DNA from: Kocuria palustris
GTDB taxonomy: Bacteria; Actinomycetota; Actinomycetes; Actinomycetales; Micrococcaceae
Direction: 5' to 3'
DNA length: 64,000 nt
NCBI RefSeq assembly: GCF_007666205.1
Contig: NZ_VDOR01000008.1
Location: 1 to 64,000 of the forward strand
The notes below the pieces were generated by a model. The model was not told where the DNA came from, made no database searches, and saw only the letters and a list, made by a program, of their open reading frames with translations. This document shows, one piece after another, positions 35,351 to 44,476 of this stretch. The translations under genes were made by a program, and so were the position numbers. The stretch's first letter is position 1. Each line of letters begins with the position of its first letter.

Positions 35351-37465
35351 TCAGCCCCGGGGGCCCAGGGCATCGACGAGCTGCTGGATCATGGCGCCCA
35401 TGCGGAAGCGCTCCGGCACCAGGGCGGGGATCCCGGCTTCCTCGAGGGGCTGGGCCGTGACCGGCCCGACGGTGGCCGCGAGCACCGGTGCCGCGTCCGC
35501 CTCCCCGTCTCCCGCCCCGGGCCCGGGCTGGAAGGCGGCCGCGAACTCGTCGCCCAGCCCCATGGCAGCGGCCGTCGAGACGAGCGCCTGGGCGCCCGCG
35601 GCCGACGTGAAGGTCACGGCGTCGAGGTCCCGCCGGCAGACGGAGCGGATGAGCTCGGGCACGGCGCCGGTCTCGTCCGCATCGGCCCAGCGGTGCGGGG
35701 TCACGGTCACGGCCTCGGCGCCGGCGGCCACGAGCCGCTCGCGCTGGTCGCGGTCGGCGAAGCCGTTCTCCTGCCAGGCGACGACGGCCCCGGAGAGATC
35801 GTGGTCGTACGCGTCCAGGATGAGCTCGACCAGCGGAGGGAGGGTCTCGTCGGGGGAGATGCCGACGTCGCGCAGTCCCAGATTGCGCACGGCCGCCCGG
35901 CCCTTGGGGCCGCGGACCCACAGGTCGGCCCGCGACAGCACCTCGAGCGCCTCGTCGGCCAGACCGGCCGCCTCGACGACCTCCCACCACCGCTTGAAGC
36001 CGTAGCCGGTCGTGATCACGAACAGCCCCGGCCGGGCTGCGAGCAGCCGCCGCGTGTCCGCCACGACCTCCGCGTCCTCCTCGACCGGCACGAGCTTGAG
36101 GGACGGGGCGGCCAGGACCTCGGCCCCGCGGCGGCGCAGGGCCCCCATCTGGTCGTCGGCCCGGCGGTGGGCGGTCACGGCGATGCGCCGCCCTGCCAGG
36201 GGCCCAGCCTGCCCCTGCCCCCGGTCCCGGCTCAGGGCCTCGGCTTCGGTCCCGGAGGCCTCGGGCCGCGGGCCGTGCTCGGTCTGCTCGGTCTGCTCGA
36301 TGTCGGCGGGTCGGTCGTGGGCCACGGGGCTCCCTGCGGTGCGGTCGGTCGGTGCGCTGCGGTCGGTCATCCCGGTCGCTCCGGCGCCGTCGCCCCCGTT
36401 GCCCGGGGCGACGGCGCGGTGCGGGGTCAGCTCGCCCAGGACGCGCTCGCGGTCCTCGGCCGCCAGCGCGGCCACCGGCCCGATCACGGTCACGGCCGGG
36501 GACTGCGCAGCGGCCAGATCGGTCACGGCAGTGCCCAGTCGGCCCGTGAGCACCCGCTGGTCGGGGGAGAAGCCCTTCTCGATCAGCGCGATCGGCAGCT
36601 CGGCGGAGGCCCCGGCGCGGATCAGCCCCGCCGCGAGCTGCGGCAGCGTCGAGACGCCCATGAGCACCACGAGCGTGGCCCCGGTGCCCAGCAGGGCCGC
36701 GAAGCCGCCGAGCTCGTCGTCGTCGAACGGGACGTGGCCCGAGGCCACGGTGAAGGCCCGGGAGACCTCGCGGAAGGTCAGCGGAATGCCTGCGGCGCCC
36801 GGGACCGCGACGGCCGAGGTGATCCCCGGTACGGTCTCGACCGGCACGCCCCAGGACTCGCAGTCGGCGGCCTCCTCGCCGCCGCGGCCGAAGACATAGG
36901 GATCGCCGCCCTTGAGCCGCACCACGCGGCGGCCGCCGGCCGCGGCCGAGAGCAGCTGCTGCTGGATCTGCTCCTGGGGCACCGGGTGGTGGCCCGGCCA
37001 CTTGCCCACGCGCACGATCTCGGCATGCGGGGCCTGGGCCTCCACGACTCCCTGCGGCGCCAGGCGGTCCACCAGCACGACATCGGCATCGGCGACGGCC
37101 TCGAGCCCGCGCACCGTCATGAGCCCGGGCTCGCCGGGACCCCCGCCCACGAGGGAGACCCCCTCGCCGGGGGCGGGGACCGCGGAGACGGGCAGCGGGC
37201 CGTGGGCCTCGCGCAGCCGCTGCAGCACGGGCTCCCAGGGCTCGCGATCGCCGACGACGACCACCACGCCGGGCGCGGCTCCGTCGTCGTCCTGGGGTCC
37301 GCGCGCTCCAGGGGCCGTCGCGGCAGGGAGCGCGTCGGCGCCGTCCGGGACCTCCACGGCGCGCACCTGCGCTCCCGCGGCGCGGAAGCGGCGGGCGGAT
37401 CGGGAGGAGTCGTCGGCGCCCAGCAGAAGGAGCCGGACACCGTCGAGGGAGGTCTCGAGAAGCAT
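35351..37465 (-). CDS. Fused uroporphyrinogen-III C-methyltransferase and uroporphyrinogen-III synthase
   Basis: 704 residues. Residues 1-95 are a Rossmann-like remnant resembling the precorrin-2 dehydrogenase part of CysG but without the glycine-rich NAD loop. Residues about 100-340 are a SUMT/CobA methyltransferase ([40 protein letters not shown]). A charged linker follows, and residues about 415-704 are HemD-like ([31 protein letters not shown]). It methylates uroporphyrinogen III toward siroheme, the cofactor of NirB next door, and can make that substrate too. The start at 37465 has no ribosome binding site but sits seven bases from a TAGGCT box, suggesting a leaderless message separate from nirB. 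Confidence 0.92.
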   Translation of the reverse strand: MLLETSLDGVRLLLLGADDSSRSARRFRAAGAQVRAVEVPDGADALPAATAPGARGPQDDDGAAPGVVVVVGDREPWEPVLQRLREAHGPLPVSAVPAPGEGVSLVGGGPGEPGLMTVRGLEAVADADVVLVDRLAPQGVVEAQAPHAEIVRVGKWPGHHPVPQEQIQQQLLSAAAGGRRVVRLKGGDPYVFGRGGEEAADCESWGVPVETVPGITSAVAVPGAAGIPLTFREVSRAFTVASGHVPFDDDELGGFAALLGTGATLVVLMGVSTLPQLAAGLIRAGASAELPIALIEKGFSPDQRVLTGRLGTAVTDLAAAQSPAVTVIGPVAALAAEDRERVLGELTPHRAVAPGNGGDGAGATGMTDRSAPTDRTAGSPVAHDRPADIEQTEQTEHGPRPEASGTEAEALSRDRGQGQAGPLAGRRIAVTAHRRADDQMGALRRRGAEVLAAPSLKLVPVEEDAEVVADTRRLLAARPGLFVITTGYGFKRWWEVVEAAGLADEALEVLSRADLWVRGPKGRAAVRNLGLRDVGISPDETLPPLVELILDAYDHDLSGAVVAWQENGFADRDQRERLVAAGAEAVTVTPHRWADADETGAVPELIRSVCRRDLDAVTFTSAAGAQALVSTAAAMGLGDEFAAAFQPGPGAGDGEADAAPVLAATVGPVTAQPLEEAGIPALVPERFRMGAMIQQLVDALGPRG

Positions 37466-37472
37466 GGTGATC

Positions 37473-37478
37473 AGCCTA
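37473..37478 (-). promoter_or_regulatory. Leaderless promoter -10 box of cobA-hemD
   Basis: TAGGCT on the minus strand ends seven bases before the ATG at 37465 with no ribosome binding site between, which puts the transcription start at or next to the start codon. Confidence 0.55.
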
Positions 37479-37531
37479 GGGGCCGACGGCGGCGCCGGGC
37501 CGCTCATGCCGAGGCGCCCGGCGCCGCGGCC

Positions 37532-40198
37532 TCAGCCCTGGGCGCCCACGGGGATGCGGGTGCCGGAGATGAGCACGGGGCCCGATCCGTCCTCGGCCTC
37601 CGAGGCGGCGATCTCCTCCGGGGTGGCCGGGCGGATCTGCTCGCGCTCGAGCACGTACTGGCGGGAGGCGTCGTCGGAGGCCTCCGGGGCGTTGACGAAC
37701 GGGCGGAAGCGGCGCAGCCGCTCGGGGTCGCGCAGGGTCGCGGCCCACTCGTCCTCGTAGCCCTCCACCTGGCGCTGCATGTCGGCCTCGAGGTCGGCGC
37801 AGATGCCCAGCGAGTCGTCGATCAGCACGGCCTTGAGGTGGACCATGCCGTCGCCGTACTCCTCGTCGAGGTCCTCGAGCCAGCGGGCCGTGCGCTGCAG
37901 CTTGTCCGCGGTGCGGATGTAGTACATGAGGTAGCGGTCCACGTACTGCACGAGCTGCTCCTCCGAGATGCTCTCGGCGAAGACCCGGGCGTGGGCGGGG
38001 TTCGCGCCGCCGTTGCCGCCCAGGTAGAGCGTCCATCCCTCGGGGGTCGCCATCACGCCGATGTCCTTGGACTGGGACTCGGCGCAGTCGCGCGCGCAGC
38101 CCGAGGAGCCGATCTTGAACTTGTGGGGCGAGCGCAGGCCGCGGTACCGGTTCTCCAGCCGGATGCCCATGCCCACCGAGTCCTGCACGCCGTAGCGGCA
38201 CCAGGTCGAGCCCAGGCAGGACTTCACATTGCGCAGGGCCTTGCCGTAGGCCTGCCCGGACTCGAAGCCCGCGTCCACGAACCGCTTCCAGATCGCGGGC
38301 AGCTCCTCGAGCCGGGCGCCGTAGAGCCCGATGCGCTGAGCGCCGGTGACCTTGGTGTACAGCCCGTACTCGCGCCCCACCTCGGCGATCACGGCGAGCT
38401 TCTCCGGGGTGATCTCGCCGCCGGGGATGCGCGGGACGACCGAGTAGGTGCCGTCCTTCTGCATGTTGCCCAGATTGCGGTCGTTCGTGTCCTGCAGGGA
38501 CCCGCGGCCCTCGTCGAGCACGTAGGCGCTGGGCTGCGAGGCGAGGATCGAGGCCATCGTGGGCTTGCAGATCGCGCAGCCGTCCTGCCCCTTGCCGAAC
38601 CGCTCGAGCGCCTCGGGGAAGGTGCGGATGCCGGTCGCGCGCACCGCGGCGTAGAGCTCGGCGCGCGAGAGCTCGAAGTGCTCGCACAGCGCCTTGGACA
38701 CCGTCAGGCCCATGGCGGCCATGGTCTTCTCGAGGGTCTTCTGCATCATGGGGACGCACGAGCCGCATTGGGTTCCCGCGGTCGTGCACTTCTTGAGCTC
38801 CGGGATGCTCTGATGGCCGTCGCGCACGGCCTGGCGGACCTCGCCGAACGGGATCGCATTGCAGGAGCACAGGATCGCGTCGTCGGGCAGCTCGGTCTCG
38901 GGGGCGTCGCCGCCGGCGGCCGAGAGGTAGCGGGCGGGCTCGGCCGGCAGCGGCCGGCCCTGCAGCGGGCGCAGGGCGTCGTACGGCTCGGCATTGCCCA
39001 CGAACACGCCGCCGATCAGCGTCTCGCGGTCCTCGGCGACCACGATCTTCTGGTAGATCCCGGCCACGGGGTCCGAGTAGTCGACCTCGATCGCCCCGGG
39101 GGTCGTCGCGTACACGTCGCCGAACGAGGCGACGTCCACTCCCGCGAACTTCAGGCGCGTCGAGGTGTCGAAGCCGGACACGGAGCTCTCGCCGCCGTGC
39201 AGGCGGTCGGCCACGACCTCGGCCATCTGGTTGGCCGGGCCCACCAGGCCCCACGTCTGGTCCAGGATGTGGGCGACCTCGCCGATGGCCCACACGTGCG
39301 CCACCGAGGTGCGGCAGGCCTCGTCGACCACGACTCCGCCGCGCGGAGCCAGGTGGAAGCCCGCGCGGCGGGCCAGGCCCGAGCGGGGGCGGATGCCGAT
39401 GCCCAGGATGACCATGTCCGCGTCGAGGCGGCGCACGACGGCATCGGGGCCGGGGCCGTCGGCCACATCGACCCCCACGACGTTCTCCTGCTCGTCGAGC
39501 TCGACGCCCTGGATGTAGCTCGAGCACTGCACGTCCAGGCCCTGATCGCGCATCAGCGAGTTGACGGCGAGCCCGCCTTCCCGGTCCATCTGGGTGCACA
39601 GCAGGAACTCGGCGACGTCCAGGATCGTGGCCTCCGCGCCCAGGTCCCGCAGCCCGGCGGCCGCCTCCAGGCCGAGCAGGCCGCCGCCGACGACCACGCC
39701 GCGGGGCTTGCGGCCCAGCTCCCCGCGCAGCCGCTCGACCTCAGCGACGATGCCCTGGACGTCGTCGATCGTGCGGAAGACATGCACGCGGTGCGCCCCG
39801 GGGATGTTCAGGGTCGCGGCGTTCGAGCCCGTGGCCAGCACGAGCTCGTCGTACGGGAAGGTCTCGCCGCTGCGGGTCAGCACCGTCTGGGTCTTGACGT
39901 CCAGCTCGGCGGCGCGCTGGCCGGTGCGCAGCACCACGCCGGGGGTCTGCGTCCACATGTCCGGGTCGCCCAGGGTGAGGTCCCGCTCGACGTCCAGGAA
40001 GAGCTTCTCGAGGGCCACGCGGTCGTACGGGGTCCACTGCTCCTCGGAGAGCACGGTGATCGTGTCCTCCCCGAGCCCGCGCTTGATCATGGCCTGCACG
40101 AAGCGGTGGGCGGCGGGGCCGCCGCCGATCACGAGGATGCGCCGCCCGGCGGAGCCGGGCTCGGCGGCGGGGAGGTCGTGGGCGGTGGTGTCCGGCAT
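37532..40198 (-). CDS. nirB: Assimilatory nitrite reductase [NAD(P)H], large subunit
   Basis: Reduces nitrite to ammonium using NAD(P)H in the cytosol. The 888-residue protein has the FAD site ILVIGGGPAAHRFV, the NAD site GVVVGGGLLGLEAA, a BFD-like [2Fe-2S] domain with Cys444, Cys446, Cys478 and Cys481, a second CxxC in GCAICKP (541-544), and the siroheme/[4Fe-4S] domain with Cys661, Cys667, Cys701 and Cys705. The start at 40198 has a GGAAG site. The small subunit nirD is not downstream, as is usual, but divergent across a 317-base gap. The downstream cobA-hemD and divergent cbiX supply siroheme. Confidence 0.97.
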   Translation of the reverse strand: MPDTTAHDLPAAEPGSAGRRILVIGGGPAAHRFVQAMIKRGLGEDTITVLSEEQWTPYDRVALEKLFLDVERDLTLGDPDMWTQTPGVVLRTGQRAAELDVKTQTVLTRSGETFPYDELVLATGSNAATLNIPGAHRVHVFRTIDDVQGIVAEVERLRGELGRKPRGVVVGGGLLGLEAAAGLRDLGAEATILDVAEFLLCTQMDREGGLAVNSLMRDQGLDVQCSSYIQGVELDEQENVVGVDVADGPGPDAVVRRLDADMVILGIGIRPRSGLARRAGFHLAPRGGVVVDEACRTSVAHVWAIGEVAHILDQTWGLVGPANQMAEVVADRLHGGESSVSGFDTSTRLKFAGVDVASFGDVYATTPGAIEVDYSDPVAGIYQKIVVAEDRETLIGGVFVGNAEPYDALRPLQGRPLPAEPARYLSAAGGDAPETELPDDAILCSCNAIPFGEVRQAVRDGHQSIPELKKCTTAGTQCGSCVPMMQKTLEKTMAAMGLTVSKALCEHFELSRAELYAAVRATGIRTFPEALERFGKGQDGCAICKPTMASILASQPSAYVLDEGRGSLQDTNDRNLGNMQKDGTYSVVPRIPGGEITPEKLAVIAEVGREYGLYTKVTGAQRIGLYGARLEELPAIWKRFVDAGFESGQAYGKALRNVKSCLGSTWCRYGVQDSVGMGIRLENRYRGLRSPHKFKIGSSGCARDCAESQSKDIGVMATPEGWTLYLGGNGGANPAHARVFAESISEEQLVQYVDRYLMYYIRTADKLQRTARWLEDLDEEYGDGMVHLKAVLIDDSLGICADLEADMQRQVEGYEDEWAATLRDPERLRRFRPFVNAPEASDDASRQYVLEREQIRPATPEEIAASEAEDGSGPVLISGTRIPVGAQG

Positions 40199-40515
40199 GG
40201 GGTGTCTTCCTTCGGCTCACGGACGTGCTCGGTCGGCGGCCCGCCGCCGACCCGTCGGGCGATGACCCGCGGCCGGTGGAGAGCCCGCGAGTCCGATGGC
40301 ATCACACGAGGCCGCGAAGGCGCGCCTCAGTTGCCAAGAGGTTTTCGAGGACCTGCGCGATCGGGGCCTCTCGGGTACGTTCGATCGACAGGAGGCGACG
40401 GCCTGCGGGCAGCCGCGTCGGCGCCGCCCGGGCCCTGCCGTGCCCCTCGGGAGGATGCCGTCCGAGCGCCGGCAGGACCCGCTGCGCACGATCCAGCATG
40501 CGAGGAGCCGCACCC
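40199..40515. promoter_or_regulatory. Divergent nirB/nirD control region
   Basis: 317 bases with no credible gene. A TACGTT hexamer at about 40376-40381 could be the nirD -10 box, giving a leader of about 130 bases. No clear nirB promoter box is seen. Candidate regulators such as GlnR would bind here, but I do not see an unambiguous site. Confidence 0.4.
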
Positions 40516-40857
40516 ATGACCACCAGCACCGCCGCCGAGATCTGCTCGGTCCAGGACCTCGAGGTCGACTGGGGCGAGGCCGCCCTGGTCGAGGGGCGCC
40601 AGGTGGCCGTCTTCCGTCTGCCGGACGACACGATCGCGGCCGTCGACCACGCGGATCCCCGGACCGGATCGCTCGTGATGGCCCGCGGCATCGTCGGGGC
40701 CACCCTCGACGGCGTCCCCACCCTCACCTCCCCGCTCTACAAGGAGGTCTACGACCTGCGCACCGGGCAGTGCCTGAGCTCCGACGAGTACGCGCTGCCG
40801 GTCCACGAGGTCACCGTCTCCGACGACGGCAGGGTCAGCGTCGCGCTGAGCTCGTGA
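40516..40857 (+). CDS. nirD: Nitrite reductase [NAD(P)H], small subunit
   Basis: 113-residue Rieske-fold partner of NirB. The start at 40516 follows GAGGAG. The sequence shows the NirD pattern ICSVQDLEVDWGEAALVEGRQVA, then TLTSPLYKEVYDLRTGQCL. As usual for bacterial NirD, the Rieske Cys/His ligands are missing, so it carries no cluster. It is on the opposite strand from nirB and overlaps the cbiX start (GTGA), pairing nitrite reductase synthesis with siroheme supply. Confidence 0.94.
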   Translation: MTTSTAAEICSVQDLEVDWGEAALVEGRQVAVFRLPDDTIAAVDHADPRTGSLVMARGIVGATLDGVPTLTSPLYKEVYDLRTGQCLSSDEYALPVHEVTVSDDGRVSVALSS

Positions 40858-41660
40858 GGGCTGCGCACGCGGCAGCCGCGCCCGGCGCGGCGCAGGACCC
40901 GGTCCTGCTGCTGTGCGCCCACGGATCGCGCTCGCCGGCCGCCCGGCGCACGACGGCGCGGATCACCGGGGCGGTGGCTCGCGCGCTGCCCGGGACGACC
41001 GTGCTCGAGACCTGGGTCGACGTCCAGAGCCCCGACGTGGCGCAGCGCTGCGAGCAGCTGGCAGATCGCCCGGCAGTGGTCGTGCCGCTGCTGCTCGCGG
41101 CCGGATACCACGTCCGCCACGATCTGCGGCGGGCCGTCGAGGGGCGGGGGCACCACGTGGTCACCGGGGCCCTGGGCCCGGACCGGCGGCTCTCGGAGCT
41201 GCTGTCCCGCCGGCTGGCCGAGGCGCGGCCCGGGCGGGGCGCGGGACAGGACGGGGGCCGTACGCGGGGAACCGATGCCGGCGGGGGAGACGGGCCGATC
41301 GTGCTCATCGCCGCGGGCTCCTCGGACGAGCGGGCCGTCGCCGATGTCCGTGCTCAGGCCCTGGATCTCGAGCGGCTGACCGGGCGCGCCGTGACGGCGG
41401 GCTTCGTCTCGGCCGCGCGGCCGAGCGCGGCGCGGGCCGTCGAGCAGGTGCGCGCGCAGACCCGAGGGCCGGTGGCCGCGGCGTCGTTCCTGCTGTCGCC
41501 GGGGGACTTCCACGAGCGAGCGGCCGAGGCCGGGGCCGACGTGCTGAGCCCTCCGCTGCTGGGCGCTGACGGGATCGCGGAGGAGATCGTCGAGATCGTG
41601 CTCGATCGCCGGCGCGAGGGGCTGGCGCGGCTGGGCGTCACCGGGGATCGGCGGGACTGA
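40854..41660 (+). CDS. Sirohydrochlorin chelatase, CbiX family
   Basis: 268-residue two-repeat chelatase. The first repeat has VLLLCAHGSRSPAARRTT with the catalytic His and VVPLLLAAGYHVRHDLRRAV with the second metal-site His; the second repeat (IVLIAAGSSDERAVADVRAQ, then ASFLLSPGDFHERA) is degenerate at the first His. It most likely inserts iron into sirohydrochlorin to finish siroheme for NirB, although cobalt cannot be excluded from sequence. Start GTG overlaps the nirD stop. Its end overlaps the convergent channel gene by 23 bases. Confidence 0.9.
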   Translation: MRAAHAAAAPGAAQDPVLLLCAHGSRSPAARRTTARITGAVARALPGTTVLETWVDVQSPDVAQRCEQLADRPAVVVPLLLAAGYHVRHDLRRAVEGRGHHVVTGALGPDRRLSELLSRRLAEARPGRGAGQDGGRTRGTDAGGGDGPIVLIAAGSSDERAVADVRAQALDLERLTGRAVTAGFVSAARPSAARAVEQVRAQTRGPVAAASFLLSPGDFHERAAEAGADVLSPPLLGADGIAEEIVEIVLDRRREGLARLGVTGDRRD

Positions 41661-42501
41661 GCCCGCCGGAGGGGCCGTCGTCCGGGCGGTCGGCCCCGAG
41701 ATCGCCGGCTCCGCCGCCGGCGTCGTCGCCCGTCTGCCGGCCCCGGTCCGCATGCGAGCCGCCGCGGCTCCCCTTCCCGCCTGCGCGTCGGGCGCGGTGC
41801 GCGCCCCGGTGCACGACGATGCGCGGACGCCGCGCGGACGCGCTGCGGGCGAGCTGCCGGCCGGCCAGGCGGGCGTCCCAGCCGCCTTGTCCCGGAAGCA
41901 TCCAGCCGCGCCGCCGCGCCAGGACCGTGAGCGACGCCGCGAGCAGGATGGCGATGGCCATGCCCCAGTTCGGCCGCCCGAGCTCCCAGGCCACCGTCAT
42001 GGCGATCGCGCCGACGAAGGCCCCCGTGGCGTAGAGGGTGCTGCCGCCGAAGATCGCGGGGATGCGGCCGATGCACACGTCGCGCACGGCGCCGCCGCCC
42101 ACGGCCGTGATCATGCCGAGCATGACGGAGGGGACCCAGCCGAGACCGGCGCCGAGCGCCTTGGAGGTCCCGGTGGCCGCCCAGCAGCCGAGCGAGAGGG
42201 AGTCGGCCACGACCAGGACCCGGTTCGTCCACCTGCCCTCGAAGGAGAGGCTGAAGGCCAGGACCGTGCCGATCATCGCGGTCGTGAGATACGCCGGATC
42301 CGTGAGGGCCACGGGCTGGCCGATCTGCAGGAGGACGTCGCGGATCATGCCGCCGCCGAGGCCCGAGAGGACGCCGAGCACCAGGAAGCCGATCAGGTCG
42401 AGCTTCATGGCCCGGGCGATCGCTCCGCCCAGCACGGCGTTGACGAACACCCCCAGCAGATCGACGGCGCGGAACATCGTCTCCGGGTCGAGCAGTTCCA
42501 C
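41638..42501 (-). CDS. TRIC-type cation channel family membrane protein (YadS/UPF0126)
   Basis: 287 residues with seven hydrophobic segments in the first 205 and a duplicated core. The repeated glycine-rich motifs GVLSGLGGGMIRDVLL and GMITAVGGGAVRDVCIGRIP are the hallmark of the bacterial trimeric intracellular cation channel family. A GTG start at 42501 with GAGGAGG upstream is chosen. The C-terminal 80 residues are Arg/Gly/Asp-rich, low in complexity and probably cytosolic. The physiological ion in bacteria is unsettled. Confidence 0.88.
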   Translation of the reverse strand: MELLDPETMFRAVDLLGVFVNAVLGGAIARAMKLDLIGFLVLGVLSGLGGGMIRDVLLQIGQPVALTDPAYLTTAMIGTVLAFSLSFEGRWTNRVLVVADSLSLGCWAATGTSKALGAGLGWVPSVMLGMITAVGGGAVRDVCIGRIPAIFGGSTLYATGAFVGAIAMTVAWELGRPNWGMAIAILLAASLTVLARRRGWMLPGQGGWDARLAGRQLARSASARRPRIVVHRGAHRARRAGGKGSRGGSHADRGRQTGDDAGGGAGDLGADRPDDGPSGGLSPADPR

Positions 42502-42676
42502 GGCCGCCTCCTCACCGGGGCTCTCGGACAGGCACGGACCCGTCGATCAGGCCCCGCCGAGGCTATCAGCGCCCGATCGCGCGTCGGGGCGGCCATGACG
42601 CACTCCACACGGCGCGGGGCGGGTCGCCCGACGACCCGTCCAGCGCCCGGTTCGCGTCAGGACCGCGGGGCGCGGC

Positions 42677-44476
42677 TCAGGCCGCGAAGAGCTCCCGCAG
42701 CTGCTCGGTCAGCGCGTCGTGGCGCTCCCGCGCGGCCTGCCGGGCGCCGGGCAGCCGGTCCGCTGAGCCGACCCCGGCGACGGTCTCGAGGTAGCACTTG
42801 AGCTTGGGCTCGGTCCCGGAGGGCCGCACGACGACCCGGGTGCCGTCCTCGGTCAGCAGGCGCATTCCCTCGGTCGGCAGCAGCCCCGATCCCGGATCCG
42901 GCTGCGAGAGGTCGTCGACCGAGACGACGGGGGACCCCGCGAGCTCGGTCGGCGTCGACTCCCGCAGGGCGCGCATCATCGCGGGGATGAGCTCGAGATC
43001 GGCCACCCGGATCGACAGCTGGGAGGCGGTGTGCAGGCCGTGGCGCAGCGCCAGGTCGTCGAGCTCGTCGAGCAGGGTGCGCCCGTCGGCGGCCGCGGCG
43101 CGGGCCAGGCGGGCGATCCCGACGGTGGCGGTGATGCCGTCCTTGTCCCGCACGGTCCCGGGGTCCACGCAGTAGCCCAGGGCCTCCTCGTAGCCGTAGA
43201 CGAGCCCCGGCACGCGGGCGATCCACTTGAAGCCGGTCAGCGTCTCGCGGTGGGCCGCCCCGGCGGCCTCGGCCATCCGCCCCAGCAGGCGCGAGGACAC
43301 GATCGAGTTCGCCACGATCGGCCTGTCCGAGGCCCCGTCGGCCGCCCGCAGGGCCGCCAGCCCGAGCAGCGCCCCGACCTCGTCGCCGGTCAGCGCCCTC
43401 CACCCGTCGACCGCACGGGGATCGCGGGCATCCGGCACGGCGACCGCGCAGCGATCGGCATCCGGGTCGTTGGCCAGCACCAGGTCGGCGTCGACCTCGC
43501 GGGCCAGCGAGAGCGAGAGGCTCAGCGCCCCGGGCTCCTCGGGATTGGGGAACGGGGCGGTCGGGAACTCCGGGTCGGGCTCGAACTGCTCGGGCACGGG
43601 GTGCACGTCGTCGAATCCGGCGCGCTGCAGAGCCGCCAGGGCCGTGGGGCCGCCGACGCCGTGCATCGCGCTCAGCACGATCCTCAGGCCGGGCTCGGAC
43701 GCCTCCCCGGGCGCGGCGCCCACGGCGGCCTCGAGGTACTGCCGGTCGATGTCCTCGGGAAGCGTCGTCCAGCCGTGGTCGGCCAGCGGCAGCTCCCGCA
43801 GATCGCCCACGGCCTCGATCCGCTGCGCGATCTGCTCGTCGTGCGGCGGAACGATCTGGCAGCCCTGCCCGGCGGCATCGACGCAGCGGCCCCCGAGGTA
43901 GACCTTGTACCCGTTGTCGGCGGCGGGATTGTGCGAGGCGGTGACCATGATGCCGACCTCCGCTCCGCGCGAGCGCACGGCCCAGGCCAGCAGCGGGGTC
44001 GGCAGCGGGCGCGGCATGAGCTCGACCGACAGCCCGGCGGCGGTGAGCACGGCGGCGGTGTCGCGCGCGAAGTCCGCGGACCGGTGGCGGGCGTCGAACC
44101 CGATGACCGCACGCGGGGCGGGATCCGGGCCGGCCGCCTCGAGGACGTGGGCGGCGACGCCGGCGGCGGCGCGGCGCACGACCGCGCGGTTCATCCTCAT
44201 GGGCCCGGCCCCGAGCTGCGCGCGCAGCCCCGCGGTGCCGAACCGGAGGGTCCCGCCGAAGCGCTCGGCGAGATCCGCCACGGCCTCCTGGGCGCGCTGC
44301 TCGGGCGAGGACGGGTCCTGGACGAGCTCGAGCAGACCGCGCAGCTCGTCGCGATCGCCCTGGTCCGGGTCCTGGTCGATCCACCCGCGCACCGCGAGCA
44401 GCAGCTTGGCCCCCTCGGCGGCGGCCTGGACCTCGGCGGTGCCGTCGGGGGTCCCGGAATCGCTGCGGGGGCTCAT
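42677..44476 (-). CDS. Phospho-sugar mutase (phosphoglucomutase/phosphomannomutase family)
   Basis: 599-residue alpha-D-phosphohexomutase, the longer PGM2/PgcA-like class, interconverting 1- and 6- (or 5-) phospho sugars. Domains in order: FGTAGLRAQLGAGPMRMN at the N-terminus, the phosphoserine loop MVTASHNPAADNGYKVY, the metal-binding ANDPDADRCAVAV, the sugar-binding GYEEALGYCV and the phosphate-binding VVRPSGTEPKLKCYLE at the C-terminus. The start at 44476 overlaps the PNP stop. With PNP upstream, a phosphopentomutase role on (deoxy)ribose phosphates is plausible, linking to deoC; supplying hexose-1-phosphate for EPS is the alternative. Confidence 0.93.
   Translation of the reverse strand: MSPRSDSGTPDGTAEVQAAAEGAKLLLAVRGWIDQDPDQGDRDELRGLLELVQDPSSPEQRAQEAVADLAERFGGTLRFGTAGLRAQLGAGPMRMNRAVVRRAAAGVAAHVLEAAGPDPAPRAVIGFDARHRSADFARDTAAVLTAAGLSVELMPRPLPTPLLAWAVRSRGAEVGIMVTASHNPAADNGYKVYLGGRCVDAAGQGCQIVPPHDEQIAQRIEAVGDLRELPLADHGWTTLPEDIDRQYLEAAVGAAPGEASEPGLRIVLSAMHGVGGPTALAALQRAGFDDVHPVPEQFEPDPEFPTAPFPNPEEPGALSLSLSLAREVDADLVLANDPDADRCAVAVPDARDPRAVDGWRALTGDEVGALLGLAALRAADGASDRPIVANSIVSSRLLGRMAEAAGAAHRETLTGFKWIARVPGLVYGYEEALGYCVDPGTVRDKDGITATVGIARLARAAAADGRTLLDELDDLALRHGLHTASQLSIRVADLELIPAMMRALRESTPTELAGSPVVSVDDLSQPDPGSGLLPTEGMRLLTEDGTRVVVRPSGTEPKLKCYLETVAGVGSADRLPGARQAARERHDALTEQLRELFAA

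Noticed and set aside
35177-40519. A 1780-codon open frame on the plus strand opposite cobA-hemD and nirB.
   Set aside because: It is antisense to two well-supported genes, has a His/Arg/Gly-rich composition typical of GC-rich shadow frames, and shows no domain.
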